Origin: Chloroflexota bacterium
GTDB lineage: Bacteria; Chloroflexota; Anaerolineae; Anaerolineales; Villigracilaceae
NCBI GenBank assembly: GCA_016219545.1
Contig: JACRMH010000043.1
Location: forward strand, 1 to 64,000
DNA length: 64,000 nt
Direction: 5' to 3'
Shown here: positions 23,571 through 32,368 of the stretch, in pieces
Layout: the number at the start of each line of letters is the position of its first letter
How positions within the stretch are numbered: position 1 is the stretch's first letter
Made by a program: the position numbers and the translations under genes
The notes under the pieces: model-generated
Seen by the model: only the letters and a program-made list of their open reading frames with translations
The model's database searches: none
Told to the model about the DNA's origin: nothing

Positions 23571-24575
23571 ATGAAAAAATATCTGACAATCTTCTGGACG
23601 ACGATCATCGCCTCTTTCCTCGCCTCTGCCTGCCAGCCCGCATTGACAGAGTCAACGCCCACGCCATTTCCTCCCACCTTTACCCCCTCGGCCATTCCCA
23701 CGCAAACGATTACACCGACAGTCACAATTACCTCAACATCAACCCCTGTCCCGCTTGTCCCTAATTTCTCCCAAATTGTCATTATCATTTTCGAGAACAA
23801 GGAATTTGGCACTGTCATTGGCAACCCGGATATGTCCTACTTTAATCAACTGGCAGATTCGTATACATTGCTCACTCAAGAATATGCCATCATGCATCCC
23901 AGCCTGCCGAATTATATTGCCTTGATCGGCGGCGATACTTTAGGCATCACCGAAAATTGTGCAAATAAAGACTGCTACATCAATGCCCCCAGCCTGCCTG
24001 ACCTGATCGAACAAAGCGGACGCACCTGGAAAACTTATCAACATAACATGCCTGAGCCATGCTTCACCGGGGATACTTTGAAATATGTCCGCAAGCATAA
24101 TCCATTCATTTTCTTCGACCCGATCCGCTTGGATGCAGAAAGATGTCAGCGCAGTATCGTCCCGCTCACACAGATGGATGCAGATATTGCCGCGAATGCC
24201 CTGCCGAATTTCATCTTCATCACGCCCGATATTTGTTACTCAGCGCATGATTGCGACCTCAAACAGGCCGACGCTTTTTTGAAAGAACAAATGGATAAGC
24301 TTTCCCCCGCATTGGAATCGACTGGAGAGCCTTATCTCATTATCCTCACCTGGGACGAAGGGCAGGGCGATCATTCCTGTTGCGGTTTGCCCGAAATTGC
24401 GGGCGGGCGCGTTGCTACAGTTCTTATCTCTCCGCAAGTAAAAGCGAACTTCCAGGACGATACGCCGTATTCACATTACTCCATCTTGAAAACCATCTCT
24501 GAAGCATGGGGCTTGCCTTATCTTGGTCACGCATCAGATTTGGAGACAATGCTCATCACTGCACCGTGGAAGTAA
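23571..24575 (+). CDS. Secreted phosphoesterase (acid phosphatase/phospholipase C family lipoprotein)
   Basis: 334 residues. Signal peptide with lipobox LASAC (Cys21), a Thr/Pro linker (about 25-62), then an alkaline-phosphatase-like fold: IIIFENKEFG, HPSLPNYIALIGG, a TPDICYSAHDC block, WDEGQGDHS and YSHYSILKTISEAWGLP. This is the pattern of bacterial phosphoesterases (PF04185) that bind two metals through Asp, His and Glu. It is likely anchored outside the membrane and releases phosphate from esters. Specific substrate unknown. The transcript seems leaderless. Confidence 0.85.
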   Translation: MKKYLTIFWTTIIASFLASACQPALTESTPTPFPPTFTPSAIPTQTITPTVTITSTSTPVPLVPNFSQIVIIIFENKEFGTVIGNPDMSYFNQLADSYTLLTQEYAIMHPSLPNYIALIGGDTLGITENCANKDCYINAPSLPDLIEQSGRTWKTYQHNMPEPCFTGDTLKYVRKHNPFIFFDPIRLDAERCQRSIVPLTQMDADIAANALPNFIFITPDICYSAHDCDLKQADAFLKEQMDKLSPALESTGEPYLIILTWDEGQGDHSCCGLPEIAGGRVATVLISPQVKANFQDDTPYSHYSILKTISEAWGLPYLGHASDLETMLITAPWK

Positions 24576-25436
24576 ATGAGACTTATGCCAAAGATCAACC
24601 TGAAAAAATTACAGTCGCATCGTAAGCGGACCTTCAACCTGCCTCCGGCTAAAAGGCTTTCTTCCCCATCCCAAGCATTGACCTTCGTCAACGCACGCGG
24701 CTTCGTTTATTTTTGGCCCATCAAAGGCATTGACCTACCCTCGTTGTGGACAGCCGTCGCCGGGGAAAGACCCGTAGCCGACAAACACGATGACCCCGGT
24801 CACATCACTTGGAGCTGGAAAGACGATTCCCTGGATAAAAAGATCTGGTATTACGGAAAAATTCTGCGCGGCAAAGCGACCATGATCTCCCTAGATGTTG
24901 CGCCTTATTTTTATGCACTCTCTGAAAATTACGGCTCGCCCGAAGAAGATTATCTGATCGCTTATCATGAAGGACGATTAAACCAGTCCTCGAAACAAGT
25001 CTATGAGACCTTGCTGGATAATGGCGCACTAAACACCTTGGACCTGCGCAAGAAAGCAAAATTATCCAATGCAAAAGATTCTGAATTTAACAAAGCGCTC
25101 GAACAATTGCAAAGAGACTTCAAAATTCTGCCCGTTGGAGTTGCTCAGGCAGGCGCGTGGAAGTATTCGCACATCTATGAGATCGTCACCCGGCATTATC
25201 CTGAATTATCCGAGCAAGCGCGCGCCATCACAGAATCTCAAGCGCGGGCGAAGTTAATGGAATTATTTTTTAGTCTGGTTGGAACTGCTCAATTAAAAGA
25301 CGTTATGAAGTTGTTTGGCTGGACAAACGATATTGTCAAACGTGTCGCAGAGAGATTGGTTGAACAAAGGTATCTTATAAAAGCGGAACATCCCAACCAG
25401 ACTGGGGAGTGGTTGGCGATCAAAGAGACCGTTTAA
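24576..25436 (+). CDS. AlkZ/YcaQ-related winged-helix protein
   Basis: 286 residues, soluble. The N-terminal half carries NARGFVYFWPIKGIDLPSLW and WYYGKILRGKATMISLDVAPYFYAL, matching a group related to AlkZ/YcaQ, which are DNA glycosylases built of winged helices; the C-terminal half has winged-helix-like repeats. I do not see the full catalytic QxQ motif of active AlkZ, so repair activity is not claimed. The ATG follows the previous stop with no gap; a second ATG 9 bases on is also possible. Confidence 0.55.
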   Translation: MRLMPKINLKKLQSHRKRTFNLPPAKRLSSPSQALTFVNARGFVYFWPIKGIDLPSLWTAVAGERPVADKHDDPGHITWSWKDDSLDKKIWYYGKILRGKATMISLDVAPYFYALSENYGSPEEDYLIAYHEGRLNQSSKQVYETLLDNGALNTLDLRKKAKLSNAKDSEFNKALEQLQRDFKILPVGVAQAGAWKYSHIYEIVTRHYPELSEQARAITESQARAKLMELFFSLVGTAQLKDVMKLFGWTNDIVKRVAERLVEQRYLIKAEHPNQTGEWLAIKETV

Positions 25437-25442
25437 TAGAGA

Positions 25443-25474
25443 AGAGGCTGTCTCATTGACAGCCTCTCTTTTGT
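25443..25474 (+). terminator. Terminator after the AlkZ-like gene
   Basis: AGAGGCTGTC (25443-25452) is inverted at 25458-25467, followed by CTTTTGTT. A normal intrinsic terminator between convergent genes. Confidence 0.85.
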
Positions 25475-25491
25475 TATATTTGAAATCTCAT

Positions 25492-28400
25492 CTAGCGGAC
25501 GTTGTAAACTTGTCCAGTGAAGTCCCCATTGACTACTCCTGCCCCTCCCAATGGCTTCAAGATTATATCCACAATGCTGTCGTTATCGATCAAGTCTAAG
25601 CGCAGCGTGCCCGAACCTGTGCCCGTGTTGACGATCACCATCCAGGTCGTCCCACTGCCGGTGATGCTCACAATGGATGTACCTGTGAGCGTGGTGGATA
25701 GATTGAAGTCACTTGCGTTCACTCCCGTCACGGCTTCGGAGAATTTGACTGTGAACTTCACCGCTGCCAGCTTGGTCGGGTTGGGGTTGCCGCGCACAAT
25801 GGAAACCACCACCGGTGCCCTGTCCACGACATAAGGCAATCCGGTCTTGAAACTCGTGGTGAGGAGGTTCAGGGTTGCATCCTTGATGGTCTTGTTGGCC
25901 ATCAGATCCAACCGCATTGTGCCCGGAGCTGTGCTGGTGCCAGTCGTGGCGGTCACCATGTATGTTGCTCCACTTCCGCTGACCCCTGTAACGACTGGCT
26001 TGGATTTAGCCAGCGACCCTGTTCCAATCAATTTGAAGTCCTTGATGTCCACTCCCGTCACCGGTTCAGAGAAGGTAACTGTGAAGTCTACACTGGCAGC
26101 GCTGGTAGGATTGGAACTCGCGCGAAGAATGGCTAGAACGATTGGTTTCACTTTATCAATCGTAAAGGTATCACCGGTTGTGAAGTTTCCATTCCCTGCG
26201 CCGACTCCACCCAACGGGACCAGTCCTGCATCCTTGATAGAGTCGTTATCAAGCAGGTTCAGGTGAAGGGTGCCAGAACCAGAACCTGTGCTTGCCGTCA
26301 CGGTGTAGTTTGCGCCCGATCCACTTACCTTTGATACAGCGGCTTTAGTAATCCCCGTGGTAGTTAGGGAAAAATCAGTCTTATCTACACCTGTCACAGG
26401 TTTGGAAAAGGTCACCATGAATTTCACGCTGGTCGCCTTTGCGGGATTTGGAGCAGCGCGGGTGATATTTAGTGTAATAGGCAAATCAACCACAACTGTG
26501 CGCGGAGAAATAAAGACAGTAGAAATATTGCCTAAAGTGTCTTTTACCCACGGATAGAGAGTAAAATTTCCAATGTTGGAAACCGTGTAGGTAGTAGGCG
26601 CAGTACCAGTCCAACCAGTTGCATCAATTGCAGGCGATGTAGCGGAAGTAGTAATCAAATAACCTGTTACTCCAAAATTATCAGTAGCTGTGAAAGCTGT
26701 GATTGGGATATTGAAACTATTGGATGGTGTTGTAGCTGTGAATGTATTAACTGTTGGTTTGGTAGTGTCTACCACGACCACAGGTGGAGAAGCAAATACA
26801 GAAGATATATTGCCAGCCGCATCTTTAGCCCAAGGGTACAACGTATAAGAGCCATCAGAAATAACGGCATAAACTGTTGGAGCCGCGCCAGTCCAACCCA
26901 AATCATCCACTGCGGGAGGTGTGGCAGACTCGGTGACAAGGTAACCTGTAACGCCAACGAGATCGGAAGCTGTGAAATCTGTGATGGAAATATTGAGACT
27001 ATTGGAAGGAGAGGTTGCTGTAAAAGTGTTGACTGTTGGAGAAATCGAATCAAGCGTTGTGACCGAGAAGTAATATGTAGAATCGCACCCAAACGAACTC
27101 CCTGAGGCTTGTGTTACTCTAGCAAAATAAAGCCCATCCTGTGGTGTTTGCCAAGTTAGAGAAGATGCATTTCCACCTCCACCATTATCATTAGACTCAA
27201 GTAATGTCACACCATCTGTATCATAGATTTCTAAAATAGTATCTACGCTAGTGCTCAGGCTTGTTGTTTGAATAACATATTCGTTTCCTGTTGTTGCCTC
27301 AAATTTGAACCAATCTTCATCCGAGGCAATGTCAAATAGATTGTTTGCCAATGTCCCATCAGTTTGGGTAACGCTGGTTCCATCGTAATTATCATTGGGT
27401 TCAAGAGTATCTGCCGGGCAAACTAACGGCGCTTGCAAATCGAAGTGACCGGGCTGGCTGGCCTGTGCAGATACTTCTTGATTCACCGTATCAAGAGTGG
27501 TTGGTAAAGCAACCCATGCTAAACCCACATCATCCCATTGATTGATTGTCAACTGACTGGTATCAAGATGCGGCATGTTGAGCGAATCGTATTGAAGGGT
27601 AATTGTCAATGGCAAATCGAAACTATTGGTTGCAGCGCTTTCCATGTTCGTGGAAGCTTTTGCCATTTGTGAAGGACTGCTAGCTCCAGTTAACCACTCC
27701 AATACGCGCACCCAGAAAGAGTTACCTGATGACCGTAATGTTGAAGGCGCGCCTGCAACTGGTGGTGTGTTCCATAATTCCAACGTTATCGGATTAACAA
27801 CTGCACCGGCTGGAACAGTAACAGCTAAATTTCCAGATGGAGTGGATACATTACCACCTGAATTGTTGATTGATTGTTGTGTAAAATCATAAGCATGTTT
27901 CCAAAGGTATCTACTTGCCCCAGTAGTATAAGGGTCTACGCCTGTTCCACTCCAGCCGTATGGATCCACTACAACTTTGTCGGAAAAATTCCCGTCGCAA
28001 GTTGGGTCATAATAAAGACCAAAGTGCAGATGAACTCCGCCGCCTCCGCCAAGGCTCAGCCCTGTATTTCCCATTATTCCTATTTGTTGCCTATCTGTAA
28101 CTGTATCTCCATTTTGAAGCGTTGGCGCATTTTTTAGATGTGCATAGAAACTTGCATAACAATTATCATGGTCAATGTATAAAAAGTTTCCAAATCCGCT
28201 TGGCTGGTATCCAATACCAAATACTTTTCCGGGAGCAGCAGCAAGAACTTCATCGGAAACATGCTTGAAATCAATGCCATCGTGACTATCATAACAACTA
28301 ATTCCAAAACCTCCAGGTGATGTGTTGCAATTTGTTCTACCGATATTTGCGCTTCCTGTGTAATGCCCAAGCCAGGTTGTCAGATTACCATCATCGTTTC

Positions 28401-28602
28401 CAAATCCGGGACTTGTATGATCAAACCATGAATTGACATACCCGCCACTATTACTGCCTTTAGCAGCTTCTGCAAAATTAGTGTATTGAAATGGCAAATC
28501 GAGAAAAGACCCGACAGGAATATTATTCTTATGCACGAACACATCTTTCTTTCCATTTGTATCCCCGCTGATCAGATTGCTGGCATTAGAATGAAACGCC
28601 AC
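25492..28602 (-). CDS. Modular secreted M23-PPC-Ig protein, C-terminal part of a frameshifted gene
   Basis: 1036 codons, without a natural start. It continues the beta-propeller repeats of the neighbouring frame (GRYVAF..NASNLISGDTNG), then an M23/LytM metallopeptidase domain with HDGID, HLHF and the FYAHL loop, all four zinc/catalytic positions being present. A PPC domain follows (SDEDWFKFEATTGNEY, YFARVTQ), then two Ig-like repeats (PTVNTFTATSPSN) and three bacterial Ig-like/cadherin-type repeats (VTFSEPVTGV). M23 enzymes cleave peptidoglycan cross-links. With the 28572-29927 part it forms one gene of about 1478 residues, broken by one missing base near 28622. It could be a sequencing error or a real inactivation. 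Confidence 0.8.
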   Translation of the reverse strand: MAFHSNASNLISGDTNGKKDVFVHKNNIPVGSFLDLPFQYTNFAEAAKGSNSGGYVNSWFDHTSPGFGNDDGNLTTWLGHYTGSANIGRTNCNTSPGGFGISCYDSHDGIDFKHVSDEVLAAAPGKVFGIGYQPSGFGNFLYIDHDNCYASFYAHLKNAPTLQNGDTVTDRQQIGIMGNTGLSLGGGGGVHLHFGLYYDPTCDGNFSDKVVVDPYGWSGTGVDPYTTGASRYLWKHAYDFTQQSINNSGGNVSTPSGNLAVTVPAGAVVNPITLELWNTPPVAGAPSTLRSSGNSFWVRVLEWLTGASSPSQMAKASTNMESAATNSFDLPLTITLQYDSLNMPHLDTSQLTINQWDDVGLAWVALPTTLDTVNQEVSAQASQPGHFDLQAPLVCPADTLEPNDNYDGTSVTQTDGTLANNLFDIASDEDWFKFEATTGNEYVIQTTSLSTSVDTILEIYDTDGVTLLESNDNGGGGNASSLTWQTPQDGLYFARVTQASGSSFGCDSTYYFSVTTLDSISPTVNTFTATSPSNSLNISITDFTASDLVGVTGYLVTESATPPAVDDLGWTGAAPTVYAVISDGSYTLYPWAKDAAGNISSVFASPPVVVVDTTKPTVNTFTATTPSNSFNIPITAFTATDNFGVTGYLITTSATSPAIDATGWTGTAPTTYTVSNIGNFTLYPWVKDTLGNISTVFISPRTVVVDLPITLNITRAAPNPAKATSVKFMVTFSKPVTGVDKTDFSLTTTGITKAAVSKVSGSGANYTVTASTGSGSGTLHLNLLDNDSIKDAGLVPLGGVGAGNGNFTTGDTFTIDKVKPIVLAILRASSNPTSAASVDFTVTFSEPVTGVDIKDFKLIGTGSLAKSKPVVTGVSGSGATYMVTATTGTSTAPGTMRLDLMANKTIKDATLNLLTTSFKTGLPYVVDRAPVVVSIVRGNPNPTKLAAVKFTVKFSEAVTGVNASDFNLSTTLTGTSIVSITGSGTTWMVIVNTGTGSGTLRLDLIDNDSIVDIILKPLGGAGVVNGDFTGQVYNVR

Positions 28603-29927
28603 GTAGCGTCCATCCGCGGAGAAGGATAAGGGTACGAGTCGCCATTTCCTTGTATACCAAGGGAAGAAACTGACAAACGTTTGGTGTCTTTCGTTTGCAT
28701 ATCGTAAATAAAACCATCTACGTTCCCGTTTGTGTCTCCGCTGACCAGATTATTAGCAAAGCTCCAGAATGCCACATATCGCCCATTAGCGGAAATAGAT
28801 GGCTGACCCGACCTGCTATTAGCCTGTGTTCCATCAGAAGCAACTGAGACGCGCGTTGTATTATTCGATTGCAAATCTCGAACAAAAATATCATACTCTC
28901 CATTCGTATCACCGTTGACTAGGTTAGTACCTATAGATTGAAATGCTACGTACCGCCCATCAGCGGAGATGCGATAATCATAAGAATGACCATTTGCCTG
29001 TGCACCGTCTGAAGCGATTGATACGCGTGTTGTAGTGTTTGACAGAATGTCGTGAATAAACACGTCCATTAGCCCATTTGTATCGTCGCCGACTAGGTTC
29101 GAACTCAATGACTGAAATGCCACATATCTTCCATCGGCTGTGAAGGAAGCTCCATCAGAACTAGCATTCCCCTGCGTTCCGTCTGATGCAACTGAAATAC
29201 GTGCTGTAGTGTTCGCCTGCAAATCTCGAACAAAAATGTCAAACACTCCATACAAATCCCCGCTGACCAGATTATCAGCCCCGGTTCCGAATGCTATATA
29301 CCGCCCGTTAGCGGAAATGGCTGGATGAAACGAGTCGTTATTAGCCTGTGTTCCGTCTGATGCAACTGAGACGCGTGTTGTAGTATTTGCCTGCAAATCT
29401 CGAACAAAAATGTCAGCTCGCCCATTTGTATCCCCACTGACCAGATTCGTGGCAAACGAGGAAAATACCACGTATCGCCCATCAGCAGAGAAGGCTGATG
29501 TTAGTGAACCACCTGAAGAGCCATCCCCCTGTGTTCCGTCTGATGCGACAGAGACGCGCGTTGTAGTGTTTGTCAGAACATCGTGGAGGAAAACGTCCGA
29601 TATCCCATTTGTATCCCCGCTGACCAGATTGTTGGAATCGGATTGAAACACTACATAACGTCCATCAGAGGACATAGAAGGTGTCTGAGAGTGACCATTC
29701 CCTTCAGCGCCACTTGAATTGACTGAAACTCGCATTGTTTCGTCAGCCATCATTATTGCTTGCTGAGACAATTCGGGGATAAGAGGCAGAGTGCTACGTG
29801 CTGAATTCGATGAGAAAGAATTCACCTGATTGGCGTTGTTATTTGGCGCGGCGGTCACCTGTCCGGTGCAAAAAAACACCATCAAGATAAGATTGCCCAA
29901 AACTTTGAATGTACGATTACGAAACAT
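28572..29927 (-). CDS. Modular secreted protein, N-terminal part with signal peptide and PD40-like repeats
   Basis: About 451 residues. A signal peptide (MFRNRTF..., cleavage near VTAAP) is followed by about seven repeats of roughly 60 residues built on SADGRYVAFxS, NLVSGDTNG, DIFVRD and TTRVSVASDG, the WD40/PD40 (TolB-type) propeller blade pattern. The ATG at 29927 has GGAGG 6 bases upstream. The frame runs off in an unnatural tail (YPYPSPRMDATWRF) where the repeat should read PFSADGRYVAF, which shows a missing T in the coding strand. The two parts should be read as one cell-wall or surface enzyme. Confidence 0.8.
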   Translation of the reverse strand: MFRNRTFKVLGNLILMVFFCTGQVTAAPNNNANQVNSFSSNSARSTLPLIPELSQQAIMMADETMRVSVNSSGAEGNGHSQTPSMSSDGRYVVFQSDSNNLVSGDTNGISDVFLHDVLTNTTTRVSVASDGTQGDGSSGGSLTSAFSADGRYVVFSSFATNLVSGDTNGRADIFVRDLQANTTTRVSVASDGTQANNDSFHPAISANGRYIAFGTGADNLVSGDLYGVFDIFVRDLQANTTARISVASDGTQGNASSDGASFTADGRYVAFQSLSSNLVGDDTNGLMDVFIHDILSNTTTRVSIASDGAQANGHSYDYRISADGRYVAFQSIGTNLVNGDTNGEYDIFVRDLQSNNTTRVSVASDGTQANSRSGQPSISANGRYVAFWSFANNLVSGDTNGNVDGFIYDMQTKDTKRLSVSSLGIQGNGDSYPYPSPRMDATWRFILMPAI

Positions 29928-30189
29928 AATTCCTCCAATTTTAAAAACCCCATCAGGAGAAATAACAAGCGCTTTCCGCATTCCCCTGAATGTGGATTGT
30001 TGTTAAACAGATTATAAGCCTCAAACTAAAGAAATGCCATTTGCAAAAATGACAATAGCATTCTGCAGGTTTTCCGGTTTCTCGAACTCGTGTGCTATTA
30101 ATGATCTATTCTCTTGTCATAAACCTCCAAACTGAAGGACAAACAAAATTGCAAAATCTAAAGTTACAGGAACAGGCTAAAATACTGGC
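29928..30189. other. Divergent intergenic region
   Basis: 262 bases between the divergent M23 gene and response regulator. It must hold both promoters. A TAAAAT (30178-30183) lies 6 bases before the response-regulator ATG and could be a -10 for a leaderless transcript, but no -35 is clear. Confidence 0.35.
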
Positions 30190-30822
30190 ATGACTAATGA
30201 ACAAGGTTATATACTGGTAGCGGAAGATATTCCCGATATTCTGGAATTAATTGATACGACACTGCGCTTTAAAGGATATCGCGTGGTTACAGCCAGCAAT
30301 GGGGAAGAGGCGCTGGAACTTATTAATAAAGAGCATCCCTTGATGATCATCTCGGATATCATGATGCCAAAGATGGACGGTTTTAACATGCTCCATCGTT
30401 TAAGGATCAACCCTAAGACTCGTAAAATTCCAGTAGTATTTCTTTCAGCCACTTATGTTGCACCAGAGGACAAGACGTTCGCACTGACCATCGGTGTGAC
30501 GCGGTTTCTGGAAAAGCCGATCAATATCGAAGACTTCATGAAAACGATCGTGGAACTTCTGGCGCAAGGCGACCATCCTGCAATACAAGAACCACTAACA
30601 GACCCTAATTTCTATAAGGAATATCGGGTCCGATTGAAAACAAAACTTACTCAAAAGAACCAGCAGATCGCAAGGCTTGAGCGCCTGCTTGAAACTGCAC
30701 CCGAGGAGGAAAAAAAATCTTTCCGGGATTCGCTCCGGCTTGCGATCAGGGAGCAGGAGGAAATCCGCCGCCTGCTTGACCAGATCCGTAATCGATTGGA
30801 TGAAAAAAGCAAATCAGATTGA
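30190..30822 (+). CDS. Response regulator with C-terminal coiled coil
   Basis: 210 residues. Receiver domain (1 to about 122) with the acid pair near 13, phospho-acceptor Asp56 in IISDIMMP, and Lys109 in FLEKP. The C-terminal part (about 130-210) is a charged coiled coil without a DNA-binding motif, so it probably acts through protein contacts. No kinase gene is adjacent; the cNMP-binding histidine kinase at 22.3 kb is a candidate partner. No ribosome site is visible before the ATG. Confidence 0.85.
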   Translation: MTNEQGYILVAEDIPDILELIDTTLRFKGYRVVTASNGEEALELINKEHPLMIISDIMMPKMDGFNMLHRLRINPKTRKIPVVFLSATYVAPEDKTFALTIGVTRFLEKPINIEDFMKTIVELLAQGDHPAIQEPLTDPNFYKEYRVRLKTKLTQKNQQIARLERLLETAPEEEKKSFRDSLRLAIREQEEIRRLLDQIRNRLDEKSKSD

Positions 30823-30829
30823 ACCTTAT

Positions 30830-30861
30830 AAAAAGTCCTCGTTATTTGACGAGGACTTTTT
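30830..30861. terminator. Two-way terminator
   Basis: AAAAAGTCCTCGT (30830-30842) is inverted at 30849-30861 with a 6-base loop and A/T runs at both ends. It serves the response regulator and the convergent malQ. Confidence 0.88.
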
Positions 30862-30862
30862 G

Positions 30863-32368
30863 TTATCTGTTGTAGAGGAAATTTAACTCTCGTAATTTTC
30901 CGGCAAGCGGGTCGTTCATGGCATCTTCCCGTACCCGCCATTCCCAATTCCCGCCCAAGCGTGACGGGAAATTCATGCGGGCTTCGACACCGCAATTGAG
31001 CAGGTCCTGCATGGGGGTGATGGCAATATCGGCGACTGAACCCCATACTGCACGGATCAGATCCCAGGCGAAGTCACTGCCATCTATCCGAAGATAGCGT
31101 TGAGCGAATTCACGTTCATGTGGTTCGGCGGATTCAAACCAGCCGCGTGCTGTGTTGTTGTCGTGGGTGCCGGTGTATGCCACGCAATTTGGAACGTAAT
31201 TATGAGGGAGGAATGGATTGTCCGGCCCGGAAAAACCAAATTGCAGAACCTTCATACCGGGCAGTTGAAAAGCTTCAAGCAATTCGATCACATCCGGCGT
31301 GACAAGTCCCAGGTCTTCGGCGATGATGGGCAGACCGGTTCCGGGAGTGATGAGCCCGTCGCCGAGATATTTGTCAATCGCGCGAAACAGATCCTGACCC
31401 GGGCCTGTTACCCAACGACCCAGCTCCGCTGTTTTGTGATCTGCCGGGATCTCATAATAACCGGCAAAGCCGCGGAAATGATCGAAGCGCAGGATGTCAA
31501 ACACTTGCAACGAGGCATGGACTCTGGACAGCCACCAGGCGTACCCATCTTTTTTATGAACCTTCCAGTTATAAAGCGGATTGCCCCATAACTGCCCTGT
31601 GGCGGAAAAACCATCCGGTGGAACTCCGGCTACGACGGTTGGGTTGCCATGCTTGTCTAAAAAGAATAATTCAGGATGCGCCCATACATCAGAAGAGTCA
31701 TAAGAAACGAAAATTGGGATGTCGCCGATGATCTGAATGTTGCGCTCGTTGGCGTAGGTGCGAAGTTTATTCCATTGACGGAAGAATAAGAATTGATAGA
31801 AGGCATAGCGCATGACTGTCTCGGCAAGTTCGTTCTGCGCTTTGCGTAACGCGGTCTTTTTTCTGGACCGTAGAGATTCGTCCCAGCCGCTCCATGAGCC
31901 GCCGCCGTTGGATTCTTTCAATGCCATGAAGAGTGTGTAATCATCGAGCCACGAGGAATTCTCAGCGCAGAAATAATCAAAGGCTTGGCGTAAATTTTCA
32001 GGGTGGGATTGGTAGCGGGAAAATGCCTTTTGTAAAAGATCCAGCTTGCGGGGAATGAGCAGGCCAAAGTCCACGTGAGAGGCGGGCAGGTCTTGCATCC
32101 CATTTAGATCTTCGTGAGTCAGCAATCCATCGTCTATTAACGCATCGGGGCTGATCAAATATGGATTGCCGGCAAAAGCCGAAAAACATTGATAGGGAGA
32201 ATCGCCGTAGCCTGTGGGACCCAGCGGAAGCACCTGCCAAAGTTTGCAATGAGTTGAAGCAAGCCAATCTATAAAACGAAAAGATTGCGGTCCGAGGTCG
32301 CCGATGCCGTAAGGGGAGGGCAGGCTTGAAGGATGAAGGAGAATTCCGGAGGAGCGTTTGAAGGTCAT
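30863..32368 (-). CDS. malQ: 4-alpha-glucanotransferase
   Basis: 501 residues, GH77. The start SGILLHPSSLPSPYGIGDLG and the LPLGPTGYGDSPYQ loop are family signatures; FDHFRGFAGYYEIP gives the nucleophile Asp, IAEDLG the acid/base Glu, and YTGTHDNNT the third carboxylate. It transfers maltosyl or longer glucan units between chains, remodelling glycogen or maltodextrins in the cytoplasm. The ATG overlaps the glgA stop by 4 bases, so the pair is coupled; the longer frame to 32467 only reads glgA out of frame. Confidence 0.93.
   Translation of the reverse strand: MTFKRSSGILLHPSSLPSPYGIGDLGPQSFRFIDWLASTHCKLWQVLPLGPTGYGDSPYQCFSAFAGNPYLISPDALIDDGLLTHEDLNGMQDLPASHVDFGLLIPRKLDLLQKAFSRYQSHPENLRQAFDYFCAENSSWLDDYTLFMALKESNGGGSWSGWDESLRSRKKTALRKAQNELAETVMRYAFYQFLFFRQWNKLRTYANERNIQIIGDIPIFVSYDSSDVWAHPELFFLDKHGNPTVVAGVPPDGFSATGQLWGNPLYNWKVHKKDGYAWWLSRVHASLQVFDILRFDHFRGFAGYYEIPADHKTAELGRWVTGPGQDLFRAIDKYLGDGLITPGTGLPIIAEDLGLVTPDVIELLEAFQLPGMKVLQFGFSGPDNPFLPHNYVPNCVAYTGTHDNNTARGWFESAEPHEREFAQRYLRIDGSDFAWDLIRAVWGSVADIAITPMQDLLNCGVEARMNFPSRLGGNWEWRVREDAMNDPLAGKLRELNFLYNR

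Noticed and set aside
28650..29720. Regular repeats resembling a CRISPR array
   Set aside because: The units are about 190 bases, in frame, and encode propeller blades; there are no short direct repeats with unique spacers.
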